From an uncultured Olsenella sp. (GTDB taxonomy: Bacteria > Actinomycetota > Coriobacteriia > Coriobacteriales > Atopobiaceae): 63,483 nucleotides of DNA. Where the stretch lies: assembly GCA_900314535.1 (NCBI GenBank), contig OMVT01000009.1, forward strand, positions 1 through 63,483, given 5' to 3'. Shown here one piece after another: positions 33,928-43,101 of the stretch (its first letter is position 1; each line of letters opens with the position of its first letter). The notes below the pieces were generated by a model. The model had not been told where the DNA came from, did not search any database, and saw only the letters and a list, made by a program, of their open reading frames with translations. The position numbers and the translations under genes were made by a program.

Positions 33928-33965
33928 TGACATGATGTCATCACAAGCATGATTATAAGCATCAT
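33928..33965. promoter_or_regulatory. candidate LysR binding sites upstream of the regulator
   Basis: TGACAT-G-ATGTCA (33928-33940) and ATGAT-N7-ATCAT (33949-33965). Both are dyads of the kind LysR proteins bind, immediately upstream of the regulator start and facing the divergent aldolase gene. Confidence 0.5.
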
Positions 33966-34095
33966 CTATCATGGTTCGGCGTGCCGTATAGTATCAACCG
34001 AGCTCAATAGGTGGCCACAAGCGTGAAGGACAGAATGCCGGCATCGATGCCGGCGGCATTCCCTGCCAGGCAGGGACAGAAAGGGTGTGGACACA

Positions 34096-35145
34096 ATGGA
34101 GAAGCTCGATTTCTCGTCTGACTATCTCGAGGGGTGCGCAGACCCGATCATGGAGCGCCTCGTGGCGACGAACCACGAGAAGAGCGAAGGCCATGGACTT
34201 GACTGCCACAGCCTCCGTGCACAGCGCCTCATCAAGGACGCGTACGGGACGCCCGATGCGGAAGTCTTCTTCCTCGTCGGCGGCACGCAGACGAACGAGG
34301 TCGCGATCTCAGCCCTGCTAGCTCCCTGGGAGGGTGTCATCGCTGCCACATCGGGACACATCGCCGTGCACGAAGCCGGCGCCATAGAGGCAGGCGGCCA
34401 CAAGGTCCTGGAACTTCCCGGCCATGACGGGAAGCTTGCCGCTGCAGATGTCGATGAGTTCATGAGGCTCTGGGAGAAGGATGGCAACCGCGACCATATG
34501 GTCCAGCCGGCGCTTATCTATATCTCTGAGCCAAACGAGTATGGCCTGCTCTATTCGAAGGCAGAGCTCGAGGCGCTCCGTACCGTCGCCGATGCCCACC
34601 ATCTCAAGATCTACTGCGACGGAGCCCGTCTTGCCTATGCGCTCGCAGCGCCGGAAAACAATGTCACGCTCGAAGATCTCGCACATCTCACCGATGCGTT
34701 CTACATCGGCGGCACGAAGTGCGGCGCCCTCTTCGGCGAGGCGCTCGTCTTCCCCCACCCCGAGCTTGCCCCCCACTTCTTCACGTTCGTGAAGCAGCGC
34801 GGCGCGCTTCTGGCAAAGGGACGCCTCCTCGGCGTGCAGTTCGAGGCATTCTTCGAGGATGGCCTCTATGGGCGCATCGGGAAGCCGGCCATCGCCCAGG
34901 CCCGCGAGATCTCATCTGCCTTCGAGGAGGCACACATCGCGCTTGCCCATCCGACGCAGACGAATCAGGTCTTTCCGGTCCTCTCCGATAGCCAGGCAGA
35001 GCTCCTCGGCGAAGTGACGCTTGCAAGCTTCTGGGAGAAGCCGGATGAGGACCACACGATCGTGCGCCTTGCGACAAGCTGGGCCACGACAGACGAGGAT
35101 GCCGACGCGCTCGTGCGTACGCTCGCATCGGGCATCCTCGCCTAG
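34096..35145 (+). CDS. low-specificity L-threonine aldolase family protein
   Basis: PLP enzyme of fold type I, 349 residues. It splits threonine (or allo-threonine and related beta-hydroxy amino acids) to glycine and an aldehyde. Landmarks: FFLVGGTQTNEVAISALL (PLP phosphate-binding), HIAVHEAGAIEAGGHKV, IYCDGARLAYAL (Asp to the pyridine N) and the PLP lysine in YIGGTKCGALFGEALV. I chose the ATG at 34096, eleven bases after AAAGGG; a GTG at 34087 would start only two bases from that site. Monocistronic and divergent from a LysR regulator, which may control it. Confidence 0.88.
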   Translation: MEKLDFSSDYLEGCADPIMERLVATNHEKSEGHGLDCHSLRAQRLIKDAYGTPDAEVFFLVGGTQTNEVAISALLAPWEGVIAATSGHIAVHEAGAIEAGGHKVLELPGHDGKLAAADVDEFMRLWEKDGNRDHMVQPALIYISEPNEYGLLYSKAELEALRTVADAHHLKIYCDGARLAYALAAPENNVTLEDLAHLTDAFYIGGTKCGALFGEALVFPHPELAPHFFTFVKQRGALLAKGRLLGVQFEAFFEDGLYGRIGKPAIAQAREISSAFEEAHIALAHPTQTNQVFPVLSDSQAELLGEVTLASFWEKPDEDHTIVRLATSWATTDEDADALVRTLASGILA

Positions 35146-35226
35146 CTGATCCAGAGCTTCTGCTCTCGGGGCGCCCTTCACGAAGGGCAGGCGACGGAGC
35201 AGACAGTGCGGGCAAGCTTCCAGCCG

Positions 35227-35391
35227 TCAGGTACGCCAGCACCGAGGAGCCGCTCTGCGAGAGGTCCGAGCTCTCCTCTCTTCGACGTAGCCACGATATT
35301 TGCCTGCATCTGCCACAGGTTCGCACTCTGAGCGGAACTCGTCGTGCGCCCCGCAGTCCGTGCATCTCCATCCCGCGACATCGCCCATCAT
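35227..35391 (-). CDS. possible small zinc-ribbon-like protein, perhaps a decayed gene
   Basis: A 54-codon frame with GGAAGG before its ATG encodes MMGDVAGWRCTDCGAHDE and then a basic tail. WxCTDCG resembles the first knuckle of a zinc ribbon. A second Cys pair (ACPHC) lies just downstream but in another reading frame, so the gene may have suffered a frameshift. It could equally be chance; the evidence is the ribosome binding site and the Cys pair only. Confidence 0.3.
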   Translation of the reverse strand: MMGDVAGWRCTDCGAHDEFRSECEPVADAGKYRGYVEERRARTSRRAAPRCWRT

Positions 35392-35418
35392 GCCGCCTTC
35401 CGAAGATCAAGGAATCCG

Positions 35419-37176
35419 TCAGCTCTTCCCGCCGAAGAGATTCTGGAAGAAGGCAAGGATCTGGTCCCACCAGGACGTGCCCGTGTCCGCCTTCTTCGTG
35501 TCTGATGCCTGTGTGGCCGTGGCAGAAGAGGTGCCTTCGGCCTCCGTCGCATCGCTTGCCTGGGAGAGCGTCTCACCCATCGTGAACGACGTATCCGTGC
35601 CGAACGCCTCATCGAACGATGTGCGGTCGGCCGTGCTCGTGGCAAGCGTGCCAGCATTCGAGGCATCGTATGCCGTGCTGTAGGTGCCTTCGACCGTCAC
35701 GGTCATATCGGAGCTGCCTTCACGCAGGACATTGCCCGATCCATCGACAATCTGGACTTCGTTGCCATCAGCATCCTTGACCGAAGCGCCCTCTGCAAGC
35801 GTGAGGTTCGAGACCGTGCTGTCAGCTGTCACAATCCAGGACGAGGTTCCGTCGACCGAGACCGAAAGCGGGCTCGCCGACGTCGAGCCAGCCGAGTTCT
35901 GAGCGATCGATGCCGAGCCGGTCCACGTCGTGCCGTCTGTCAGATAGATATCGGCAGAGCTGATCGTGTCTGCTGCAATTGCGCCAGACAGCGTCTCGCC
36001 GATGGCGGTAAAGCGCACCGTCGCACCATTCGAGCCGGCAGATCCCCAGTTGTTCGAGTCGTTGCCTTCTGCTGTCAGGAGCGCTGCTGCATCCGAGTCG
36101 AAGTCGAGGACGGTATTCGAAAGGACGATATCGGCTGTCGTGTTCGTGAGATAGAAGAACGAGCCCGAGGCGATCGCACTCGAGAGCGTCGAATCCGCTG
36201 CCTGGAACTTTGCGGTCTCGCCTGTCGTGCTCTCTGCATCGCCCGAGGTCGACTGGTAGATGATCACGACATCTGCCATAGGGTCGGAGGCGGTCGCTTC
36301 CGTCATCGTGCTCGAGAGCGTCGAGTCCTCGATGAGGATCGTGTTGAGGCCTTCCATGCCGGCAATCTGCGAGCCCGAGGCTGTGCCCGTGACGCCTGCC
36401 ACCTCGACATCGCCTGTCGAGTAGAGCAGGGGCGAGCCAGAGCCTGCGGTCTTGAGCTCGGAGTCCGTCACAGAGATCGTGCCACCGCCGCGGTCGGTCG
36501 CAAGCGCTGCGCAGTGGTCCCCCTCGGTCGAGATCGTGAGCGCTGAGCCCAGGATCTCGCCGCCGTAGGTGGCATCGAGCCCGCGCGAGTTGCCTGCCGT
36601 CGTCGATATCTCGTCGTCGTAGGCGAGAACCTTTGCGCTATCCGTCGCAAAGATGCCATTCGAGCCTTCGGATGTCGCAGAGAGCGTGCTTCTCTGCACC
36701 TTGGCAGTCGAACCCTCTCCCACAGCGAGCAGGATCGAGTTCACGCCGTAGAAGTTGCACGAATCGCCGTCCGTATCATCGCCGGACTTCTCTAGCGTTG
36801 CGTTGTCGAGCGTGAGCGTGCCGCCATTCTCGACGAGCGCCGCATTCATGTCCTTTGCGCTGCTCGATGTCGTGCCGGTCGAATCGATCTCATCGCCGTC
36901 TGCAATGAGGATGCCCGAGAGCGTGCCCGAATAGTCGTAGGTCATCGTGTCGGCACCGCCGCCCTGGCCCATGCCACCGCCACCCGCAGGCGGCTCGCCT
37001 GGCTGGCTCTGTGCAGAGCCTGCACCCGGCGCCCCTTCTGCCAGGGCATACAGAGGAGCGGACGAGAAGACAAGCGCCCCGGTGAGTGCAAATGCCCCTA
37101 CGCGTGCGAGATCTCTCCTGAATGCATTCCGTCCTGTTTGCACATGCGTGCCCTCCACGCTGCTTTGTCGCTTCAT
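35419..37176 (-). CDS. secreted beta-helix-like surface protein
   Basis: 585 residues. A basic start and hydrophobic stretch (FALTGALVFSSAPLYALAEG, about residues 27-46) form a signal peptide. After a Gly/Pro linker come many short units of the form xxxATLTxxxxNSxGIxA (for example NGGTLTLDNATLEKSG, GEILGSALTISTEGDHCAALATDRGG), the pattern of a right-handed parallel beta-helix or carbohydrate-binding-domain repeat. The C-terminal 70 residues are Ser/Thr-rich and end with WWDQILAFFQNLFGGKS, an amphipathic tail in place of an LPXTG anchor. It is probably exported and cell-associated. The ATG at 37176 has AAGGGG upstream. Ligand unknown. Confidence 0.72.
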   Translation of the reverse strand: MKRQSSVEGTHVQTGRNAFRRDLARVGAFALTGALVFSSAPLYALAEGAPGAGSAQSQPGEPPAGGGGMGQGGGADTMTYDYSGTLSGILIADGDEIDSTGTTSSSAKDMNAALVENGGTLTLDNATLEKSGDDTDGDSCNFYGVNSILLAVGEGSTAKVQRSTLSATSEGSNGIFATDSAKVLAYDDEISTTAGNSRGLDATYGGEILGSALTISTEGDHCAALATDRGGGTISVTDSELKTAGSGSPLLYSTGDVEVAGVTGTASGSQIAGMEGLNTILIEDSTLSSTMTEATASDPMADVVIIYQSTSGDAESTTGETAKFQAADSTLSSAIASGSFFYLTNTTADIVLSNTVLDFDSDAAALLTAEGNDSNNWGSAGSNGATVRFTAIGETLSGAIAADTISSADIYLTDGTTWTGSASIAQNSAGSTSASPLSVSVDGTSSWIVTADSTVSNLTLAEGASVKDADGNEVQIVDGSGNVLREGSSDMTVTVEGTYSTAYDASNAGTLATSTADRTSFDEAFGTDTSFTMGETLSQASDATEAEGTSSATATQASDTKKADTGTSWWDQILAFFQNLFGGKS

Positions 37177-37404
37177 GGCAGACCCCTTCCGTCTCGAGAA
37201 GCTCGATTCAGCCAGCTCAGATATACCGCCCGAACAGGCACAGAAACCTGAAAGATGCGCCCTCTGGACGACATGGCGCAGAGCAAGCGCAATGCTTCGA
37301 GACATCTGAAGAAGAGAGGAAAATTACCTGAAAAAGCTGCCATCCCCGGAGGAGAGAGCAGCTGGTAAGCTGGGATACGCAGCAATCCTTCGGAAAGGAG
37401 AGCC

Positions 37405-38007
37405 ATGAAGACGCTCTATCTCATGCGCCATGGCGAGACGCTCTTCAATGTCCATCACAAGAACCAGGGCTGGTGCGACTCGCCTCTGACCGAGCGCGGA
37501 CATGCGCAGGCACGCATCGCCGGACGGCACCTGAGAGAGCTCTCCGTACACCCCGACCATTTCTTTTCGAGCACGAGCGAGCGTGCCTCGGACACGCTTG
37601 AGGATGTCTGCCTGGAGGCATATGGCACGATTCCTCCCTATGAGCGGCTGCGCGGCCTCAAGGAGTGGAACTTCGGCGCCTATGAGGGCGAGGACAATTT
37701 CCTGAACCCGGCCCCTCCCTTCGGCGACTTCTTCGTGCCGTATGGCGGAGACTCCCAGGAGACGCTTGTCGCGCGCATGCGGGCAACGACGGAAGAGATC
37801 ATGTCCCGCCCGGATGTGTCCTGCGCTCTGGCCGTGAGCCACGGAGCAGCCTGCGCGAACTTCATCCGCTCCTGGAAGGACACGAACGTCGTCCAGTACC
37901 GTCCTGGCATCAAGAACTGCTCCATCTTCACATTCGCCTACGACGAAGGTGCCCATACCTTCAGCTGCATCGACATCTTCGAGCCGGACTTCGCCGAGCT
38001 CGACTAG
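37405..38007 (+). CDS. histidine phosphatase family protein (phosphoglycerate mutase-like)
   Basis: 200 residues with the catalytic LMRHGETLFN motif near the N-terminus (phospho-His), the SSTSERASDTLE motif, a mid-protein Glu (LKEWNFGAYEG) and the second His in AVSHGAACANF. These are the four catalytic positions of the branch. Substrate is not readable; bacterial members dephosphorylate sugar phosphates, phosphoglycerate or alpha-ribazole phosphate. GGAAAGGAG precedes the ATG. It is convergent with the MetE-like gene across a strong hairpin. Confidence 0.88.
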   Translation: MKTLYLMRHGETLFNVHHKNQGWCDSPLTERGHAQARIAGRHLRELSVHPDHFFSSTSERASDTLEDVCLEAYGTIPPYERLRGLKEWNFGAYEGEDNFLNPAPPFGDFFVPYGGDSQETLVARMRATTEEIMSRPDVSCALAVSHGAACANFIRSWKDTNVVQYRPGIKNCSIFTFAYDEGAHTFSCIDIFEPDFAELD

Positions 38008-38028
38008 GCAGACTTCCTAGAGACATGG

Positions 38029-38074
38029 CAGCGGCGCCCTGCACCCATAAGGATGCGTGGCGCCGCCTGCTTTG
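38029..38074. terminator. bidirectional hairpin between the histidine phosphatase and MetE-like genes
   Basis: GCGGCGCC...GCACCC-ATAA-GGATGC...GGCGCCGC forms a long GC-rich stem, with a short T run (CTTT) on the plus side. Convergent genes flank it. Confidence 0.65.
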
Positions 38075-38086
38075 CATGGGAAGATC

Positions 38087-39214
38087 CTAGCCCCAGACCT
38101 CTTCTGCAATGGAGCGCACGAGGGCAACCTTGGCCCACTGCTCTTCCTCGGTGAGCTTGTTGCCGCAGTCGCAGGAGGCAAAGCCGCACTGGGGAGAGAG
38201 GCAGAGGCGCTCCAGGGGCACATACTTCGCTGCCTCATGGATGCGTGCAATCACGGTCTCGCGGTCCTCGAGCTCGGGGCGCTTCGTCGTCACGAGGCCA
38301 AGCACGACCAGCTTGTCTTCGGGCACCTTGGCAAGCGGCTCGAAGCTGCCGGAGCGCGCATCGTCGTACTCGAGGAAGAAGGCATGCACATTCTCGCGGG
38401 CAAGCAGGAAGTCGGCCACGCCGTCGTAGCCGCCCTCGCAGGCCCAGGTCGAATGGAAGTTGCCACGGCAGATATGCGTATTGACCGTAAGGTCTTCGGG
38501 ACAGGCAGCAAGCACGCGGTTGTTCACCTCGAGGAGCGCTTCCTTCACCTGCTCGAGGCCCGCCTCATCGACGCCGAAGAACTGCCCTGCATGCGGATCG
38601 ACGACCATGCCCCACGAGCAGTCATCAAGCTGGAGATTGCGGCAGCCTGCTGCATAGAGGTCCTGGATGAAGGCGGCATATCCCGCCACGATATCGTCTG
38701 CAAGCTCTGCATGGCTTGCATAGACCTTGTCCGTCGTCTCCTTGTTGAACGGCATCGCGAACTGCTCGAGGAACTGGGCAGGCGCCGGAATCGTGAGCTT
38801 TGCGACGGTACGCTCGTCCTCAAGCGCCTGGACGAAGCGGAAGTGGTCGATGAAGGGATGGATGCCCTTATAGGCGATCTTGCCCACAAGGTACGTATCG
38901 TCGATCTTTGCCGCCTCGTCGTGGAACGGAAGGCCTACCTCGGCAGGCTTGTGGGCGATGCCGTCAAAGGCCCACATGAAGTCGAGATGCCAGGTCTCGC
39001 GGCGGAACTCGCCGTCTGTGATCACGCCGAGGCCTGCCTTCTTCTCCTTCGAGACAAGGTCTCGTATGCACTCGTCTTCTATGGCCTTGAGCTCTTCTGC
39101 GGAGATCTTTCCTGCCTTCCAGGCATAGTGCGCGTCGTGGAGCCTCTCTGGCCGCAGGAAGCTTCCGACGACGTCGAAGCGGTGCGGGGTCTTCCTGTCA
39201 TATGCAATGCTCAT
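38087..39214 (-). CDS. MetE C-terminal-domain-like methyltransferase (YxjG/YxjH type)
   Basis: 375 residues corresponding to the catalytic half of cobalamin-independent methionine synthase. The zinc ligands expected for the family are present in order: His and Cys in NTHICRG, Glu in FFLEYDDAR, Cys in SPQCGFAS. The N-terminal folate half of MetE is absent, as in YxjG/YxjH and archaeal core enzymes, which may use other methyl donors. GATGGAGG precedes the ATG at 39214. A LysR gene lies immediately upstream on the same strand, suggesting regulation tied to sulfur amino acids. Confidence 0.85.
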   Translation of the reverse strand: MSIAYDRKTPHRFDVVGSFLRPERLHDAHYAWKAGKISAEELKAIEDECIRDLVSKEKKAGLGVITDGEFRRETWHLDFMWAFDGIAHKPAEVGLPFHDEAAKIDDTYLVGKIAYKGIHPFIDHFRFVQALEDERTVAKLTIPAPAQFLEQFAMPFNKETTDKVYASHAELADDIVAGYAAFIQDLYAAGCRNLQLDDCSWGMVVDPHAGQFFGVDEAGLEQVKEALLEVNNRVLAACPEDLTVNTHICRGNFHSTWACEGGYDGVADFLLARENVHAFFLEYDDARSGSFEPLAKVPEDKLVVLGLVTTKRPELEDRETVIARIHEAAKYVPLERLCLSPQCGFASCDCGNKLTEEEQWAKVALVRSIAEEVWG

Positions 39215-39313
39215 GGCTGCCTCCATCAGGGTCTGCTGTCTGATGGATGCATCATCCCATCAATCGGTGCCATATGAAACTACGAGTTATCTATCGCTAC
39301 CTATAGCTTCGCG

Positions 39314-40240
39314 CTATATATCCGAATCCGAGAAGTACCGCCTGACATACGATTCGAGATGGTCGAGATAGCTCTTGGCAAGAGCCGAGAGCGGACGGTG
39401 CACCTGGCTGATATAGCCGATCTCCATCGTGCCGGCAGGCTCGAGCGGCACCGCCACGATATCCGTACCGTTGAGGTCGGCCGAAAGGATGCCCGACGAA
39501 ATCGTGTAGCCATTGAGGCCGATCAGGAGATTGAAGAGGGTCGCCCGGTCCGTCACGACGATTGCCTTGTCCACTGCCTCTGTCGGATAGGGCTCCTCGG
39601 AGAAGAAGAAGGAATTCTTCATGCCCTGGTCATAGGAGAGCCTGGGATAGGGTGCCAGATCTTCGAGCCTCACGCTTGTGCTTCCTGCGAGAGGATGTCC
39701 CTTTGCGAGGAACACATGCTCCTTCGCCTCGAAGAGCGGGCAGAACCTGAGGTCGGCATCGCGCAACGCATTCGTGATCACTTCGCGGTTGAAGCTGTTG
39801 CGGAAGAGCACGCCGAGCTCCGAGCGCTGCAGGCGCACATCCTCGATCGTGCCGAACGTCGTTCCCTCGCGCAGGGAGAACTCATAGCGGTCCTGCCCAT
39901 ATTCGCGCACGAGCTCGGCGAAGGCATTGACGACAAAGGCATAGTGCTGGGCAGAGACGCCGAAGACACGGCGCACGCCAGAGGTATCGCCGAGGTAGTG
40001 GCTCTCGAGGAGCTCTGCCTGCTCGACGACCTGCCTTGCATAGGAGAGGAAGCGTGTCCCTTCCTCCGTCACCTCGACGCCTCTGCGCGAGCGCTCGAAG
40101 ATCTGGATGCCCATCTCATGCTCGAGCTCAGAGATCGCCTTCGAGAGCGACGGCTGCGCGACAAACAGGCGCGCTGCCGCAGCAGAGATGGATCCTGCTT
40201 CGGCAATCTCTATCGCATAGCGCAGCTGCACGAGCGTCAT
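39314..40240 (-). CDS. LysR-family regulator next to the MetE-like gene
   Basis: 308 residues. Helix-turn-helix AGSISAAAARLFVAQPSLSKAISELEHEMG, then a CysB/CynR-like effector domain (GTTFGTIEDVRLQRSELGVLFRN...). Close to the LysR group that often governs methionine or cysteine genes. AGGAACA precedes the ATG at 40240. It is divergent from the nitroreductase and upstream of the MetE-like gene in the same direction (99-base gap), so it may control either. Effector unknown. Confidence 0.86.
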   Translation of the reverse strand: MTLVQLRYAIEIAEAGSISAAAARLFVAQPSLSKAISELEHEMGIQIFERSRRGVEVTEEGTRFLSYARQVVEQAELLESHYLGDTSGVRRVFGVSAQHYAFVVNAFAELVREYGQDRYEFSLREGTTFGTIEDVRLQRSELGVLFRNSFNREVITNALRDADLRFCPLFEAKEHVFLAKGHPLAGSTSVRLEDLAPYPRLSYDQGMKNSFFFSEEPYPTEAVDKAIVVTDRATLFNLLIGLNGYTISSGILSADLNGTDIVAVPLEPAGTMEIGYISQVHRPLSALAKSYLDHLESYVRRYFSDSDI

Positions 40241-40326
40241 TGTTCCTAGACCCCTTTCGGACTTTCCCAGCATATCATCGGCCAGCTTCGGGAAGAGTCG
40301 GAGAAGATTCACGAGAAAGGACCGAC

Positions 40327-40845
40327 ATGGAAACACAGGATCCGGTATTTGCCCGCACGAGCGTGAGGGCATACACAGACGAAGCGGTCACAGAGGAGCA
40401 GGTGGAGCAGCTTCTGCGGGCTGCCATGGCAGCACCTTCTGCCATGAACCAAGAGCCCTGGGAATTCTGGGTTGTCGAAGGCAAGGTTCAGCTCGAGGCG
40501 CTCGCTTCTGCCTCCCCGTATGCGAAGCCTTGCGCTCATGCTGCGCTTGCAATCGTTCCCTGCTTGAAGACAGAAGGCCTCCCCTGCCCCGATATGGCAG
40601 AGCAGGATATGGGTGCTGCAATCGAGAACATCCTCGTCGAGGCGGCTGAGCTCGGCCTGGGTGCTGTCTGGCAGGGCATCTACCCCATGGAGGAGCGCGT
40701 GCACGCCACTGCACAGGTCCTGGGAATCCCCGACGATGCAGGCCTTGCCCCCTTCGCAATCGTTGCGGTCGGGCATCCCGCAAAGCCCATCTCTCCCACA
40801 GGTCCTGGCCGCTTCGATCCTGCCCGGGTGCACCGGATCGGATAG
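40327..40845 (+). CDS. nitroreductase family protein
   Basis: Short FMN-dependent nitroreductase of 172 residues. FARTSVRAYTDEAVTEEQVEQLLRAAMAAPSAMNQEPWEFWVV contains the FMN-phosphate and ring contacts; GAAIENILVEAAELGLGAVWQGIYP is the second conserved helix. Probably a homodimer that reduces nitro compounds, quinones or flavin with NAD(P)H. GAGAAAGGACC precedes the ATG at 40327. Divergent from the LysR gene and closed by its own terminator. Confidence 0.9.
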   Translation: METQDPVFARTSVRAYTDEAVTEEQVEQLLRAAMAAPSAMNQEPWEFWVVEGKVQLEALASASPYAKPCAHAALAIVPCLKTEGLPCPDMAEQDMGAAIENILVEAAELGLGAVWQGIYPMEERVHATAQVLGIPDDAGLAPFAIVAVGHPAKPISPTGPGRFDPARVHRIG

Positions 40846-40865
40846 CAGAGAAGCGTGGAAGCAGA

Positions 40866-40892
40866 AGGGAGCCGGCACTGCCGGCTCCCTTC
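40866..40892. terminator. terminator between nitroreductase and CPA2 antiporter genes
   Basis: GGGAGCCGGCA / (G)CCGGCTCCC stem with a tiny loop and T-rich flank, shared by convergent genes. Confidence 0.8.
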
Positions 40893-40914
40893 CTCATCTG
40901 GCCCATCGGGCCTT

Positions 40915-42312
40915 CTATTCCGTTTTCTCCTGAGGATCTTCCTTCCAGCTCTTTGTCGGAGGGGCGCCGGTCACGAGATATTCGAAGGAGTCGAGCTTGT
41001 GGCCGTGCTCTGCCTCCTGCTCGACAGCGGCTGCAAAGCGCTTCTCGTCTGCCACCAGAAGAGCCTTGTGTTCGCGCCAGACCTTCTGAATCGGCAGCTT
41101 CTCTGCTGCCACCTCATGCACAGCGGAAAAGACATCGGACTCGGCACCGACACGCACGAAGCTTGTCGCGATAGGAATGAGGAGCACCGTAATCGCTCCT
41201 GCCGAAACGAGAATCGAGGCGGTATTCGTGCCCATGGCGCCAGATTCGACCGCCACATCCGTCACTGCCACGACAAGCGGCAGCGCCATCGTGCAGTAGG
41301 CAGAGACGGCATACTTCTCGCGCTTGCGCATGCCACGCGTCTCCTTGTTGATGTTGAGAGAGACGGCAACAATGCCGCCGCGGATGAGGACAAGAAGGCC
41401 GATGAAGCCGAAGAGAAGGCCGACGTTTTCAAAGGCTGCCGGCAGGCTCACGCCAGCCCCTGAGATCACGAAATAGGCAGGCACGAGAAAGCCGTTGCCG
41501 ATATCCTGCAGCTTCTCCTCGAGCACATGGTCATGCGGTGCAAAGGCGCCGAGGATGAAGCCGGCGATGAAGGAGCCAAGCACAGGCTCGAGATCGAGCA
41601 CCTCGCAGGCCATGACAAGGACAGAGAGCAGAAGGATCGAGAGGCGCAGGAGAGGCCGCGAGCCTGACCAAGCGTTCTCCTTCAGCCAGGAGTCGATCCT
41701 CTCGCGCACACGGGGCAGCAGTGCCGGGAAGGCAAGGATTGCAAGGCAGATAGCGACAAAGATCAGAAGCGTCGCAATCGTTGCGCGCGTGCTCCTCGTC
41801 GACATAAGAAGCGCCATTGCCAGGATCGGCAGAAGCTCGCCGTAGGCACCGTAGACGCTCACCGCACGCCCCACCGGCGTCCCCATGAGATGGCGATCGC
41901 GCATGATCGGCGCAAGCGTGCCGAAGGCAGTCGTCGTGAGGCAGATGGCAAAGGCGACACCCGCCTGTCCCGTGAAGCGGTCTGCCATCAAGGTCGTCGT
42001 GAGCAGGATGGCAAGCAGGAGCGATACCGCCCAGGCAAGAATGGCATGCAGACCCATCCGTCCGCCAAGGTCTTTCGGATCTATCTCATAGCCCGCATTG
42101 AGAAAGAGGAAGGCGACACCCAGATCAGACAGGAACGAGATGGCAGAAGACGACGTCGAGAGGACGCCTGCCATGTTCGGCCCCAGAAGGGCACCGACAA
42201 AGACGAGAAAGACCACTTCCGGCACGGCGCGTCCCGGAACGAGGCTTGCGATATACGGCGCTGCCGCCGCTACTGCCATGATCAAGGCAAGGGATACGAA
42301 AGGCGAACTCAT
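40915..42312 (-). CDS. CPA2-family monovalent cation/proton antiporter
   Basis: 465 residues with about 12 membrane segments across residues 5-380, then a charged cytoplasmic tail of about 80 residues without a full TrkA-N domain. The unwound-helix motif of the transport core is visible in FLNAGYEIDPKDLG, where the ion-binding acid sits, and in the second half LDLEPVLGSFIAGFILGAF. The family (KefB/NapA-like) exchanges Na+ or K+ for protons. GAGG precedes the ATG. Monocistronic. Ion specificity cannot be told from sequence. Confidence 0.85.
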   Translation of the reverse strand: MSSPFVSLALIMAVAAAAPYIASLVPGRAVPEVVFLVFVGALLGPNMAGVLSTSSSAISFLSDLGVAFLFLNAGYEIDPKDLGGRMGLHAILAWAVSLLLAILLTTTLMADRFTGQAGVAFAICLTTTAFGTLAPIMRDRHLMGTPVGRAVSVYGAYGELLPILAMALLMSTRSTRATIATLLIFVAICLAILAFPALLPRVRERIDSWLKENAWSGSRPLLRLSILLLSVLVMACEVLDLEPVLGSFIAGFILGAFAPHDHVLEEKLQDIGNGFLVPAYFVISGAGVSLPAAFENVGLLFGFIGLLVLIRGGIVAVSLNINKETRGMRKREKYAVSAYCTMALPLVVAVTDVAVESGAMGTNTASILVSAGAITVLLIPIATSFVRVGAESDVFSAVHEVAAEKLPIQKVWREHKALLVADEKRFAAAVEQEAEHGHKLDSFEYLVTGAPPTKSWKEDPQEKTE

Positions 42313-42407
42313 GAAACCTCGCTTACGGCCAAGCTACTCCCCAAACGTTTTCCGTCATAGTATCCTCTTGTCTGGGACCGTTTGCTAGCAAGGAGCATCT
42401 TCTCGAC

Positions 42408-43097
42408 ATGCAGTATGGAATGACGCCACGTCTCGTGTGGCATATTCTCGAAAAGGACCTGAGGGCGGAGCTGACCCGCCGCTACGGGCAGGAAGATGCT
42501 TCCGCCATCATGAAGGATGCGCAGATACGGTTCCGCGAGATCGTCGGCGGCATCGAAGACCCGCGCCAGGGCAGGCGCTATTTCTGGTCGCTCCTTCAGG
42601 CGGGCCTTCTGGCAAGCGTCTATATCGCCGCGCGCGCCCAGGACCCCGACGTCGCGCCGACCCCCGAGGAGTGCGCCGGACTCTTTGCCGATGTCTGCGC
42701 CCGCAGCAGCGCCTGCCTGAAAATCGCAGCGAGGTTCCGCGACGACTTCAGCATCCAGGGCCAGCGCGACATCCAGAGAAGCGCCCTGCTCACGCAGATG
42801 CGGTGCGCAGACTATGGCTGGCGCTATGTCTATACCACGGGGTCCGACAGAGACTACATGGTGACGTACCGGAGCTGCGGCATCTTGAGGCTCTACCATG
42901 AGCTCGGGGTGCCAGAGCTCATGCGCGCCGCCTGCCGCATGCCCGATGTCTGGGCAGAGCTTGCGGGCATCAAGCTCGAACGCACGATGTGCCTTGCCGA
43001 TGGAGACCCGTGCTGCGACTTCAGCCTGACGCTCGAAGATGCGCCGGTGCCGGAGAAGGGCGATGAAGGCACAGAAGACGCCGGAGACAATACGTGA
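42408..43097 (+). CDS. L-2-amino-thiazoline-4-carboxylate hydrolase-like protein
   Basis: 229 residues. The C-terminal half shows the pattern of the ATC-hydrolase-like family: a conserved CxxxD/GW block (QMRCADYGWRYVYTTG), YRSCGILRLYHELG, and the terminal MCLADGDPCCDFSLTL, in which the last Asp-x-x-x-Cys is typical. Members are common in Coriobacteriia and clostridia; the name comes from a Pseudomonas enzyme in cysteine synthesis, and most relatives have no tested function. The ATG at 42408 has AAGGAG twelve bases upstream, a little far. The gene ends at a terminator. Confidence 0.65.
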   Translation: MQYGMTPRLVWHILEKDLRAELTRRYGQEDASAIMKDAQIRFREIVGGIEDPRQGRRYFWSLLQAGLLASVYIAARAQDPDVAPTPEECAGLFADVCARSSACLKIAARFRDDFSIQGQRDIQRSALLTQMRCADYGWRYVYTTGSDRDYMVTYRSCGILRLYHELGVPELMRAACRMPDVWAELAGIKLERTMCLADGDPCCDFSLTLEDAPVPEKGDEGTEDAGDNT

Positions 43098-43101
43098 CAG
43101 A

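Noticed and set aside
39215..39313. S-box or other methionine riboswitch before the MetE-like gene.
   Set aside because: The 99-base gap holds only small dyads (TATAGC/GCTATA, AACT/AGTT) and no SAM aptamer core.
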